Assembly (NCBI GenBank): GCA_934561515.1
Contig: CAKTGM010000021.1
Span: 1 to 30,778 of the forward strand
Reading direction: 5' to 3'
Length of the DNA stretch: 30,778 nt
Source of the DNA: an uncultured Oscillospiraceae bacterium
GTDB lineage: Bacteria > Bacillota > Clostridia > Oscillospirales > Oscillospiraceae
Shown: one piece after another, positions 14,979 to 22,762 of the stretch
Numbering within the stretch: the stretch's first letter is position 1
Layout of the letters: the number at the start of each line of letters is the position of its first letter
Program-made: the position numbers and the translations under genes
Notes under the pieces: generated by a model
Database searches by the model: none
What the model saw: the letters and a program-made list of their open reading frames with translations, nothing else
Told to the model about the DNA's origin: nothing

Positions 14979-15450
14979 ATGCCTCATCCAGCTTGAAGAC
15001 CGAGGGGAGGATCTTCCCGTCCTTGCAGTCCAGCACGCCGTAGGTCGGCCTGAGGGGGTCGCCGATCGAGCCGGGGTTGAGCAGCATCGGCCTTGCCGAT
15101 GCGTCCACGAGCGGCGTGTGCGTGTGACCGAAGAGCAGAAGATCGGCGTTTTGCTCCAGCGCGCGGTACTGCGCGCGCAGCAGCCCCGTCTTCACGCCCA
15201 TCGTGTGCCCGTGCGCGATGAGCACGCGGTGGTCGTCTAGGATGAGCACGCGCTCAAGCGCCTCAAAGCGGCCGAAATCACAGTTGCCCGGCACCTGCTC
15301 GAGCGGCAGGCGGGGGAAAAGCTCGTGCAGCTCCTCCGCGTCGCGCCAGCAGTCGCCAAGGTGGATGATGCCGTCCGGCTTCTCGCGCTCCACGGCGCGC
15401 GCCATATTGTCCACATTGCCGTGGGAATCGGATAATACAAGGTACTTCAT
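14977..15450 (-). CDS. YfcE/MJ0936-type metallophosphoesterase
   Basis: A 157-residue calcineurin-like phosphoesterase with all metal motifs: DSH (Asp8, His10), HLGD, PGNCD, AHGH and GHTH. Relatives hydrolyse phosphodiesters in vitro with Mn2+ or similar metals; the physiological substrate is unknown. It is the last gene of the proB-proA-amidohydrolase operon. A GTG at 15459 overlaps the preceding stop (GTGA) and would add MSA; the ATG at 15450 is chosen because the family starts MKYLVLSDSHG. Neither has a clear ribosome binding site, so translation is probably coupled to the upstream gene. Confidence 0.88.
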   Translation of the reverse strand: MKYLVLSDSHGNVDNMARAVEREKPDGIIHLGDCWRDAEELHELFPRLPLEQVPGNCDFGRFEALERVLILDDHRVLIAHGHTMGVKTGLLRAQYRALEQNADLLLFGHTHTPLVDASARPMLLNPGSIGDPLRPTYGVLDCKDGKILPSVFKLDEA

Positions 15451-15455
15451 CGCGC

Positions 15456-16751
15456 TCACAGGAACTTGTCGAGCTCGCGCTCGACCTCGGGCATTTTCTT
15501 GACCTGCGGCTTATCGATGCGGTAGCCGCCGCTTATGACCATGTCAAGCGTGCGCAGCGCACGCGGGCTTTTGAGAGGGTCGTCCGTGCAGACAATGAGA
15601 TCGGCGCGCTTGCCCGCTTCAATGCTGCCGGTCACATCGCCGATGCCCGCGAGGCGCGCATTCAGCTTGGTCGCGCTGTAGAGCGCGAAGGCAGGCGTCA
15701 CGCCGCAGTATTTGACAAAGTGGTTCAGCTCGCGCCACATATCGTAATGCGTGATGTAGGGGCAGCCCACGTCCGTGCCGAGGCCGACGGGCACGCCGGA
15801 GGCGAGGTTCGCCTTCGCCAGCGCGATGATGCCGTCGAAGACGATCTTGCCGTTTTCCTGCTGCTCATAGCTTGCGTGCGAGATGCTGCGCTCGAAGAGC
15901 GCATAGGGAAGGGCGGGGGAGATGGTCGAGATCTGGAAGGCGCCGCGCTCTTTGAAGAGGTCGAGCATCTCCTGCGTCGGCTGCGCGCCGTGCTCGATGG
16001 AATCCACGCCGTTTTGCAGCGCGACGATCACGCCCTCGGGGCTTTCGACGTGTGCCGCAACGAGCATCCCGAGGGAATGCGCCTTGTCGCACGCGGCCCT
16101 GACGAGGGCGGGGGCCATACGCAGCACGCCAGGCTCGCCCACGACCTCGGCATCCAGCACGCCGCCGGTGATCATCAGCTTGATGAGGTCGGGCTTGTCC
16201 CCGGCGATCTTCTCAACGAAGGCCGCGGCCTCCGCCGCCGTGTGCGCTTCATAGGCGAGCGAGCCCGCCATGTGTCCGCCGGGGACGGAGACTGCCATGT
16301 TCGAGGCCAGCACGCGCGGGGCGAGGATTTTACCCGCCGCCGCGAGATCGCGGATGCGCGTGTCGTAATCCGCCACGCCGCCCACCGTGCGGATGGTTGT
16401 CACGCCCGAGAGCAGCTCGGTTCTGGCATAGCCCTCGCACAGATTGACGCCGATCTTGTTCATCAGACCGCAGGAGGTGATGAGCTTTACGAGTTTTTTC
16501 GGGTCGCTTGCCTTTTTCTTCGGCTTGCCCGAGGCGGGGAGGTGCACGTGCATATTGATGAGGCCCGGCAGCACATATCTGCCGCCGAGGTCGATCGCTT
16601 CATAGCCTGCGGGGACGTGCTGCGCGTCGGTGATTTCGGCGATCTTGCCGCCGTCAATGCAGACGGCTTTGCCCGTCTGCGGCTCCATGTGCTCGGAGCC
16701 GTCTAAGATCACGCAGTTCGTCAGCGCGTATTGCTTGTCGTTTAGATACAT
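15456..16751 (-). CDS. Amidohydrolase, Xaa-Pro dipeptidase-like
   Basis: A 431-residue metal-dependent hydrolase of the amidohydrolase superfamily with a two-metal site. The ligands visible are the HVH pair (His68, His70), the carboxylated lysine Lys191 (DLIKLMITGG), His234 (VAAHVES), His254 (SIEHGA) and the catalytic Asp327 (LGTDVGCP). Some characterised members of this subgroup cleave Xaa-Pro dipeptides. Its position 22 bp after proA fits a prolidase that recovers proline from peptides, but other N-acyl amino acids or imidazolonepropionate-like rings are possible. The ATG at 16751 has a GAAAGGCGG site; the frame to 16805 overlaps proA and is rejected. There is no signal peptide, so it is cytoplasmic. 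Confidence 0.85.
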   Translation of the reverse strand: MYLNDKQYALTNCVILDGSEHMEPQTGKAVCIDGGKIAEITDAQHVPAGYEAIDLGGRYVLPGLINMHVHLPASGKPKKKASDPKKLVKLITSCGLMNKIGVNLCEGYARTELLSGVTTIRTVGGVADYDTRIRDLAAAGKILAPRVLASNMAVSVPGGHMAGSLAYEAHTAAEAAAFVEKIAGDKPDLIKLMITGGVLDAEVVGEPGVLRMAPALVRAACDKAHSLGMLVAAHVESPEGVIVALQNGVDSIEHGAQPTQEMLDLFKERGAFQISTISPALPYALFERSISHASYEQQENGKIVFDGIIALAKANLASGVPVGLGTDVGCPYITHYDMWRELNHFVKYCGVTPAFALYSATKLNARLAGIGDVTGSIEAGKRADLIVCTDDPLKSPRALRTLDMVISGGYRIDKPQVKKMPEVERELDKFL

Positions 16752-16773
16752 CGGAGTATCCGCCTTTCTGGAG

Positions 16774-18030
16774 TTATCGGATCTGACCGCTGCCGGTGAT
16801 GACATATTTGTAGGTGCTCAGCTCGTCGAGCCCCATCGGCCCGCGCGCGTGAAGCTTCTGCGTCGAAATGCCCATCTCGCAGCCGAGGCCGAACTCGCCG
16901 CCATCGGTAAAGCGCGTGGAGACGTTGACATACACCGCCGCGCTGTCGACCTCGTCGACAAAGCGCGCCGCCGCGTCCTTATCCTCCGTCACGATGCAGT
17001 CGCTGTGGTGTGTGGAGTGCTGCTGGACGTGCGCGATGGCCGCATCGAGATCGTCCACGACCGCCACGGCGAGGATATAGTCAAGAAATTCGGTGTCGAA
17101 GTCGTGCTCCGTCGCCATCGTGCCGGGGATGATCTCCAGCGCCGCTTCGTCGAGCCGCAGCTCCACGGGAACGAGTCCCGCGGCCTTGCGCTCATCGACG
17201 AGCGCGGCCTTGAGACGCGGCAAAAAATCCTTTGCGATCGCGCGGTGGACAAGGCAGACCTCCTCGGCATTGCAGACCGAGGGGCGGCTCGTCTTGGCGT
17301 TCACGATGATCTTCACCGCCATGTCAGGGTCCGCCTCACGGTCGACGTACACATGGCAGATGCCGGTGCCGGTCTCGATGCAGGGCACAGTCGCGTTCTC
17401 CACGCAGGCGCGGATGAGCCCCTTGCCGCCGCGCGGAATGAGCAGGTCAACAAGGCCGTCCGCCGTCATCAGCGCCTGCGCGCTCGCGTGCGTCGTGTCC
17501 TCAACGATGTTGACGATGTCGGCATCGCCGCCCGCGGCCTCGATGCCGGCCTTGAGCGCCGTGACGATGGCGCGGGAGGAGCGGTAGGCCTCCTTGCCGC
17601 TGCGCAGCATACACACGTTCCCACTCTTGATGCAGAGCGCCGCCGCGTCCGAGGTGACATTCGGGCGGCTCTCATAAATGATGGCGACCAGTCCGAGCGG
17701 CACCTGCCGCTTGGTGATGGTCATGCCGTTGGGACGGACAAACTGCGCGAGCGTGCGCCCCACATGGTCGGGGAGCGCCGCAGCCTCGCGGATGCCGTCG
17801 GCCATCGCGCGGATGCGCGCTTCCGTCAGCGCGAGGCGGTCGAGCATCACCTCAGAGATGTGCCCTCTCGCCGCGTCGAGGTCCTTGTTGTTTTCGCGCA
17901 GAATGTCGGCGCAGTTCGCCTCAAGGCTCTCCGCCATTGCAAGCAGCAGGCGGTTTTTCTCCTCCGCGCCCGCGCTGCGGATGCTGCCCCACGAGGCTCT
18001 CGTTTTCTTCAGAAGATCAATGGTCGTCAT
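16774..18030 (-). CDS. proA: Glutamate-5-semialdehyde dehydrogenase (gamma-glutamyl phosphate reductase)
   Basis: A 418-residue ProA of the usual length. It reduces gamma-glutamyl phosphate with NADPH to glutamate semialdehyde, the second step of proline synthesis. The catalytic cysteine is Cys253 in SRPSVCNAEE, and the family signature is present near the QQHSTHHSDCIVTED segment. It starts 3 bp after the proB stop, so the two are translated together; the unstable acyl phosphate is thought to be passed between them. No proC is seen in the window. Confidence 0.98.
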   Translation of the reverse strand: MTTIDLLKKTRASWGSIRSAGAEEKNRLLLAMAESLEANCADILRENNKDLDAARGHISEVMLDRLALTEARIRAMADGIREAAALPDHVGRTLAQFVRPNGMTITKRQVPLGLVAIIYESRPNVTSDAAALCIKSGNVCMLRSGKEAYRSSRAIVTALKAGIEAAGGDADIVNIVEDTTHASAQALMTADGLVDLLIPRGGKGLIRACVENATVPCIETGTGICHVYVDREADPDMAVKIIVNAKTSRPSVCNAEEVCLVHRAIAKDFLPRLKAALVDERKAAGLVPVELRLDEAALEIIPGTMATEHDFDTEFLDYILAVAVVDDLDAAIAHVQQHSTHHSDCIVTEDKDAAARFVDEVDSAAVYVNVSTRFTDGGEFGLGCEMGISTQKLHARGPMGLDELSTYKYVITGSGQIR

Positions 18031-18033
18031 GTG

Positions 18034-18807
18034 TCAGTCCCTCTTTACCGTAAATCTTGTGCCCACGCGCGCTCCGGCGGCGACATCGTAGAGAATTTCG
18101 GGCGACTGGCCGTTGGTGATGACCATCTCGCAGCCCGCCGTCGTTGCCATCTGCGCCGCGCGCAGCTTGGTCGCCATGCCGCCCGTGCCGAGGCTCGAGC
18201 CGCTGCCGCCGCCGAGGGAAATGATGTGCTCGTCGATTTTGTCCACCGTGTCGATGAGCCTGGCGTCGGGATTTTTGCGCGGGTCGCCATCGAAGAGCCC
18301 GTCGATATCCGAAAGCAGGATGAGAAGATCGGCCTTCACCGTCGCCGCCACAACGGCGGAGAGGGTGTCGTTGTCGCCGATGCCGAACTCCGCGGTGGAG
18401 ATCGTGTCGTTCTCGTTGATGATCGGCAGCGCGCCGAGCTCCAGAAGGCGCGCGAGCGTGTTGTGGAAGTTCTCTCGGCGGCTGCCGCCCTCTTCAATGT
18501 CGGGCGCGGTGATGAGCAGCTGCGCGACGGTGTGGTTGTACTCCGTGAACAGCTTGTCGTAAATGTACATCAGCTCGCACTGGCCGACCGCGGCGGAGGC
18601 CTGCTTGGTCGGCGTATCCTGCGGCCGCTCGCTCAGGTTGAGCTTGCCAAAGCCCATGGCGATGGCACCGGAGGAGACGAGGATGATCTCGTGCCCCATG
18701 TTCTTGAGGTCGCTCAGAACCTTGCAGAAGCGCTCCATGCGCTGAATATTCAGCCGCCCGGTGGGGTGCGCCAGCGTGGAGGTGCCGACCTTGACTACGA
18801 TTCGCAT
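18034..18807 (-). CDS. proB: Glutamate 5-kinase, short form without PUA domain
   Basis: A 257-residue amino-acid-kinase fold protein that phosphorylates glutamate at the gamma-carboxyl. Conserved blocks are VVKVGTSTL at the start, SSGAIAMG, NENDT and LSDIDGL. Many ProB proteins have about 365 residues because of a C-terminal PUA domain; that domain is absent here, as in some other Firmicutes, and the gene ends cleanly before proA. Proline feedback is set mainly in the kinase domain. The ATG at 18807 has GGAGG upstream at somewhat long spacing. A frame to 18852 is open but has no site. A TATAAT lies at 18867-18872 on the minus strand with a poor -35. Confidence 0.95.
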   Translation of the reverse strand: MRIVVKVGTSTLAHPTGRLNIQRMERFCKVLSDLKNMGHEIILVSSGAIAMGFGKLNLSERPQDTPTKQASAAVGQCELMYIYDKLFTEYNHTVAQLLITAPDIEEGGSRRENFHNTLARLLELGALPIINENDTISTAEFGIGDNDTLSAVVAATVKADLLILLSDIDGLFDGDPRKNPDARLIDTVDKIDEHIISLGGGSGSSLGTGGMATKLRAAQMATTAGCEMVITNGQSPEILYDVAAGARVGTRFTVKRD

Positions 18808-18939
18808 GATAAAAGCCCTCCGATCATAACTGCCGCGGCGAAGCCGCAGCATGGAATTTGCCCCCTATTATAACGCGCTTTTTTTCATTTTGCATCCCTT
18901 TTTTTGCATTTTTTTGCGCCGCCGCGCTGCGGGAGGGGT

Positions 18940-18975
18940 AAAAACAGCACGGGCGCGCCGTTTGCGCGCCCGTGC
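18940..18975 (-). terminator. Terminator of the LysR gene
   Basis: A perfect 12-bp GC stem, GCACGGGCGCGC (18947-18958) with its complement at 18964-18975, has a CGTTT loop. On the minus strand it is followed by TGTTTTTA. It ends the LysR unit before the proB promoter region. Confidence 0.8.
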
Positions 18976-18990
18976 CTGCTGCAATACTTT

Positions 18991-19887
18991 TTAAAACGGT
19001 TTTTTTGCCACTTCCAGAATGACGTCCAGCATCCCCTGGATCTGCGGCGTGATGACCTTGTTCCGGTGGTAGAGCACCTGCCGCCACTGGCGCATCTGGC
19101 AGTCTGCCACGGGGATGGTGGCGAGGCTTTCCTTGTGGATGCTCATCTCTGTTGTATAGCGGGGCAGAACGGAGAGATACTCCGGATTCTCGCGGATGAG
19201 GCGAAGCGCCAGCGTATCGCTCTCCAGCTCGAGGAAGGGCTCCACGTTCAGGCCCTGACGGGCAAGCTCACGGTCGAACTGGTCGCGGTAGGGGTTGCCG
19301 TGGTTCATCAGGACGAAGGGGTGGGACACAAGGTTGGAGAGGCGCACGTCCGTGCGCTTGGCAAGGGGATTGGCCGCGTTCGTCACGACCACCACGTCCT
19401 CCTGCGCTTCAAAGACCTTGACGAACTGCGTGTCGAAGATCTGTGCATCGAGCGTGTAGATCATGTCCAGCTCGTTTTTGACGAGCATCTCCGTGATGGA
19501 CGCGATGTTGCCCGCGTGCAGATTGATCTGCACGTGGGGGAAGCGCTCGTGAAAGAGCGGGACGATATCGGAAAAGGACGCCGTCAGCAGCGAGTTCAGC
19601 GTGCCGACGCGCACCGTGCCGCCGAGCTCTGAGTCTGCCGAGGCGAAGGCGCTCGCCCGCGCGATGGCGCTGACCACATCGCGCGCGTAGGAGACAAAGT
19701 CCTTGCCGTATTGCGTGATGGAGACCGTTTTGCCGATGCGGTCAAAAAGCTGCACGCCGAGCTCACGCTCAAGCTGCTGGATCTGCACCGTCACGGCAGA
19801 CTGGGAATAGTCGAGCGCTTCAGCAGCGCGGGAAAAACTTTTGAGTTCCGTAACCTTCAAGAAGGTGACCAGATTGCGAACCTCCAT
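18991..19887 (-). CDS. LysR family transcriptional regulator
   Basis: A 298-residue LysR protein. The N-terminal winged helix (about 1-60) contains FSRAAEALDYSQSAVTVQ and the wing LERELGVQLFDR. The effector domain follows (about 88-298). The ATG at 19887 has GGAGG 5 bases upstream; a TTG at 19899 overlaps that site and is rejected. It has its own promoter. It lies downstream of hydA on the same strand but behind a terminator, so it is not clearly in the hydrogenase unit. Its target is unknown; there is no divergent partner, the neighbour upstream being hydA in the same direction. Confidence 0.92.
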   Translation of the reverse strand: MEVRNLVTFLKVTELKSFSRAAEALDYSQSAVTVQIQQLERELGVQLFDRIGKTVSITQYGKDFVSYARDVVSAIARASAFASADSELGGTVRVGTLNSLLTASFSDIVPLFHERFPHVQINLHAGNIASITEMLVKNELDMIYTLDAQIFDTQFVKVFEAQEDVVVVTNAANPLAKRTDVRLSNLVSHPFVLMNHGNPYRDQFDRELARQGLNVEPFLELESDTLALRLIRENPEYLSVLPRYTTEMSIHKESLATIPVADCQMRQWRQVLYHRNKVITPQIQGMLDVILEVAKKPF

Positions 19888-19928
19888 ACGAGCCTCCAAT
19901 TCGGAATTTATAATGGATTTCTGAAAAT

Positions 19929-19957
19929 ATATTATTGGAAATGTCTGAATTTGTCAA
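19929..19957 (-). promoter_or_regulatory. Sigma-A promoter of the LysR gene at 18991-19887
   Basis: On the minus strand, a perfect TTGACA (19952-19957) and TAATAT (19929-19934) are 17 bp apart. The surrounding DNA (19895-19985) is AT-rich. Confidence 0.78.
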
Positions 19958-20007
19958 TAGACCTATTACAAATAATAATGCGGTTTTTTAAAAAGACTGG
20001 GGAAGAA

Positions 20008-20032
20008 GACCGGATGCGCTGCGCAGCCGGTC
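20008..20032 (-). terminator. Probable terminator of the hydrogenase operon
   Basis: GACCGG-A-TGCG and CGCA-G-CCGGTC form a 10-bp stem with one mismatch and a CTG loop, 8 bp after the hydA stop. On the minus strand a T-rich stretch follows, with TTTTT only about 15 bases later, so efficiency is uncertain. Confidence 0.6.
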
Positions 20033-20040
20033 CTCTCTGC

Positions 20041-21735
20041 TTATTCTTCGTATTCCTGATGCAGCAGCTCGTGCGCACGCGCTTCAAGCCCCGCGTCATA
20101 CATCGCGTTGATGACGGGGTTGCGCTCGCTGCGCTTGAACATCGCGCTGCGGTCGATCTCATAGAGGCCGTGCGCGCGCCGGAGCTTGGTGTTCATCAGC
20201 GCGTAGGGCTGGCCTGCGCCGCCGACGCAGCCGGTGCGGCAGGACATGACTTCGACAAGGTCGACCTGCACCTCGCCGTTTTCGATCTGGTCGAGAAGCT
20301 TTGCGGCGTTGGACAGGCCGTGCACGATGGCGATGCGCACCTCGCGCTCGCCGATGGGCAGCGTGACGAAGCGGATGGGATCGCTGCCGCGCAGACCGCT
20401 GTGCTCGAGCATACGCAGGGCGTTCTTGCTCTTGTCCTTGAGGCAGTAGCGGGCGACGGCCTCGGCTACGCCGCCGGAGGTGCCGAAGATCTCGGCCGCG
20501 CCGCTGCCCATGCCGAACGGCAGGTCGGGCGCTTCCTTTTCGAGCATCTGGAAGCGGATGCCGGATTCCTTGATCATGCGGATGACCTCCTGCGTCGTCA
20601 GCACGAGGTCCACGTTGGGCACGCCGCCGCGGCGGAACTCGGGGCGGCCCGCCTCCATCTTTTTGGCCGTGCAGGGCATGATGGCGATGTGGTAGGTCGT
20701 GCGCCCGTCGAGCGCGTCCTTCTCACGGTAGCGGTCCTTGAGCACGCTTGCGAGCATCTGCATGGGGGAGAGGGCAGAGGAAAGGTTCTTGAGGAACTTC
20801 GGGCGCTCGTTTTCCACATAGCGCACCCAGGCGGGGCAGCAGGAGGTCATCAGCGGCAGATTCTTGCCCGTTTCGAGGCGGCGCAGGAACTCCTGCGACT
20901 CCTCGCGCACGGTGAGGTCCGCGCCAAAGATGGTGTCGTACACCTCGTCCGCGCCCATGATCTTGAGCGCCGAGACGAGCTGATCGAGCACGTTTTCGCC
21001 GCTGGGGATGCCGTAGGCCTCGCCGAGCGCCACGCGCACTGCGGGCGCGATCTGGACAACGACGCGCATCTTCGGGTCGTGCAGCGCGCGCCATGCCTCG
21101 CCGATCTGGTTTTTCACCGTGATGGCGCCGGTCGTGCATACGGCGGCGCACTGGCCGCAGCTGACGCAGTGCGTCTGGGAAAGCTGCTGGTCGTCGCCGG
21201 CTTCAATGTGGAGGCCGGGGCCGCGGCCGGCAAAGTGCAGGATGCCCATGCCCTGCACCTCTTTGCAAACGCGCACACAGTCGCCGCAGAGGATGCACTT
21301 GTTGTAGTCCACCTGCACGGCAGGGGAGGAGTGGTCCTGCGGGATGTGCTCGCGTGTATCCGTGAAGTGGACGTGGTGGATGCCGAAGCGCACGGCCATC
21401 TCCTGCAAGCGGCAGGTGCGGTTCTTTTCGCAGGCCGTGCAGTCGCGGCAGTGGGCCGCGAGCATCAGCTCGAGGATCATGCGGCGGTATTTGAGCAGCC
21501 GCGCCGTGTTCGTGCGGATGCGCAGGCCGTTTTTCGGCTTGGTCGTGCAGGCAGCGGAGATCTCGCCCGTGTCGAGATTTTCCACCATGCACATACGGCA
21601 CGCGCCGTAGACGGACAGGTCTGAATGGAAGCAGAAGTTCGGCACCTCCACGCCCGCCTTGCGGCAGACGTCCAGCACCGTCGCTTCCTGATCGAATTCC
21701 ACGCGGATGTTATCCACGTACATGATGTTAGCCAT
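20041..21735 (-). CDS. hydA: [FeFe] hydrogenase catalytic subunit, HydA/HndD type (group A)
   Basis: A 564-residue hydrogenase with the CpI-like layout: N-terminal [2Fe-2S] domain (Cys35, 46, 49, 63), the His-Cys3 [4Fe-4S] site (His95, Cys99, 102, 108), two [4Fe-4S] ferredoxin clusters (Cys147/150/153/157 and 190/193/196/200), then the H-cluster domain. All three H-cluster signatures are intact: TSCCPAW (Cys299, Cys300), MPCTAKKME (Cys354) and EVMSCRTGCVGGAGQP (Cys499, Cys503). It reduces protons or oxidises H2 in the cytoplasm. The ATG at 21735 overlaps the preceding stop by 8 bp and has GGAGGTGGAG upstream. In bifurcating or NADH-dependent enzymes the partner carries FMN; here the partner lacks that domain. 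Maturases HydE/F/G are not in the window. Confidence 0.96.
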   Translation of the reverse strand: MANIMYVDNIRVEFDQEATVLDVCRKAGVEVPNFCFHSDLSVYGACRMCMVENLDTGEISAACTTKPKNGLRIRTNTARLLKYRRMILELMLAAHCRDCTACEKNRTCRLQEMAVRFGIHHVHFTDTREHIPQDHSSPAVQVDYNKCILCGDCVRVCKEVQGMGILHFAGRGPGLHIEAGDDQQLSQTHCVSCGQCAAVCTTGAITVKNQIGEAWRALHDPKMRVVVQIAPAVRVALGEAYGIPSGENVLDQLVSALKIMGADEVYDTIFGADLTVREESQEFLRRLETGKNLPLMTSCCPAWVRYVENERPKFLKNLSSALSPMQMLASVLKDRYREKDALDGRTTYHIAIMPCTAKKMEAGRPEFRRGGVPNVDLVLTTQEVIRMIKESGIRFQMLEKEAPDLPFGMGSGAAEIFGTSGGVAEAVARYCLKDKSKNALRMLEHSGLRGSDPIRFVTLPIGEREVRIAIVHGLSNAAKLLDQIENGEVQVDLVEVMSCRTGCVGGAGQPYALMNTKLRRAHGLYEIDRSAMFKRSERNPVINAMYDAGLEARAHELLHQEYEE

Positions 21736-22519
21736 CGATCTCCACCTCCCGGATGGCATCGAAGGGACAGGCCTCGATGCAGGTATAGCACTTCACGCAC
21801 TTCTCCTGATCGATGGAGAAGGGGGACTTGATCACGCCCGTGATCGCGTCGGCGTGGCAGTTGCGCGCGCACTTGCTGCACCCGCGGCAGATGTCCGGGT
21901 CGACAACGAGACGGATCTTGTTATACGGCAGTCCGCCGGGCTTGATGGGCTCGCGGTCGAGCGCGCAGAGCGCGCACTCGCCGTTGAGATGGTCCTCAAA
22001 TTCCTTGGGGAAGTACTTAATCGCCGTTTCCAGCGTGCGGAAGGAGTTCTTGCCGAGGTTACAGAACGCCGTGACCGAGATCATCTCGCCAAGGTCCTGC
22101 AGGAGGGTGAACTCCCTGCGGTCGATGCGGTAATCCTTCAGCCCCCAGAGGAGCTCGTCCATGCGCTTGGTTCCCTCGCGGCAGGGAACGCACTTGCCGC
22201 AGAACTCCGTCTGCGTGTATTCCATGAAGCGCGCGGCCACGTCCACCATGCAGCGGTCCTCGTCGAGCACCGTGATGACGCTGTCGCCGCGGCGCACGCC
22301 GTAGGCCTTGAGCTTGGTGAACTGCAGCGGCAGGTCCAGATGCTCCTCGGTCAGAAGACCGCCGCTCGGTCCGCCGATCTGCACAGCCTTGAACTTCTTC
22401 CCGCCCGGGATGCCGCCGCCGATGGTGTAGACGACCTCACGAATGGTCGTCGCGTCCTCGGGAATATCCACATAGCCGGGGTTTGCAATATCGCCTTTGA
22501 GTAAAAAAATTCTTGCCAT
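21728..22519 (-). CDS. NuoF/HndC-like iron-sulfur subunit lacking the FMN/NADH domain
   Basis: A 263-residue protein equal to the C-terminal half of HydB/HndC. It begins at the SLBB region (FLLKGDIANPG and GGIPGGKKFKAVQIGGPSGG, read in parts at 5-54), continues with the NuoF-type [4Fe-4S] site (Cys107, 110, 113, 153), and ends with two ferredoxin clusters (Cys211/214/217/221 and Cys241/244/247/251). The thioredoxin-like [2Fe-2S] and FMN/NADH-binding domains, about 300 residues in usual HndC, are missing. The gene is not obviously broken: GGAGAGAG precedes its ATG, a promoter lies upstream, and no remnant of the missing part is seen. It probably relays electrons to HydA from an unknown donor such as ferredoxin or a separately encoded flavoprotein. 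Confidence 0.9.
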   Translation of the reverse strand: MARIFLLKGDIANPGYVDIPEDATTIREVVYTIGGGIPGGKKFKAVQIGGPSGGLLTEEHLDLPLQFTKLKAYGVRRGDSVITVLDEDRCMVDVAARFMEYTQTEFCGKCVPCREGTKRMDELLWGLKDYRIDRREFTLLQDLGEMISVTAFCNLGKNSFRTLETAIKYFPKEFEDHLNGECALCALDREPIKPGGLPYNKIRLVVDPDICRGCSKCARNCHADAITGVIKSPFSIDQEKCVKCYTCIEACPFDAIREVEIDG

Positions 22520-22564
22520 TGATCTCTCTCCGTAATTGATGGTCCGCCGCGGTCAAAGCGCGGG

Positions 22565-22614
22565 TGCAGTATACAGCATTATGAAACCATAACATTCTTA
22601 TCGAAAAATGTAAA
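22565..22614 (-). promoter_or_regulatory. Promoter of the hydrogenase operon with a palindrome at the start site
   Basis: On the minus strand, TTTACA (22609-22614) and TATGGT (22586-22591) are 17 bp apart. The near-palindrome TGCAGTATACAGCA (22565-22578), broken only at one symmetric pair, falls at the predicted transcription start and is a candidate operator. The rest of 22615-22700 is AT-rich and holds no gene. Confidence 0.6.
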
Positions 22615-22701
22615 GGGATGTACTAATAAATAATTTGAATAGGAAAAGGAAGTATGACCGTTTTCAGCTATAATAGGCGAAAAAACGGGGGAAAAGGCGC
22701 G

Positions 22702-22738
22702 AAAAGGCCGCTGCGGCAGCACTGCGCAGCGGCCTTTT
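22702..22738 (-). terminator. Terminator of the SSB gene
   Basis: A perfect 14-bp stem, AAAAGGCCGCTGCG (22702-22715) with its complement at 22725-22738, has a 9-nt loop. On the minus strand it ends in TTTT followed by CGC, so the T-tract is short. Confidence 0.75.
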
Positions 22739-22762
22739 CCAAAAAATGTCGCAAAAAGGGGG

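Noticed and set aside
16630..18873. 747-codon plus-strand frame opposite proB-proA
   Set aside because: It is a shadow of two well-recognised genes, rich in Arg/Ala/Asp with no motif.
18808..18990. Possible proline T-box ahead of proB
   Set aside because: There is no T-box sequence or long specifier stem; only a small GC hairpin and a -10 box are present.
19711..21624. 637-codon plus-strand frame opposite hydA
   Set aside because: All H-cluster and ferredoxin motifs are on the other strand; this frame has none.
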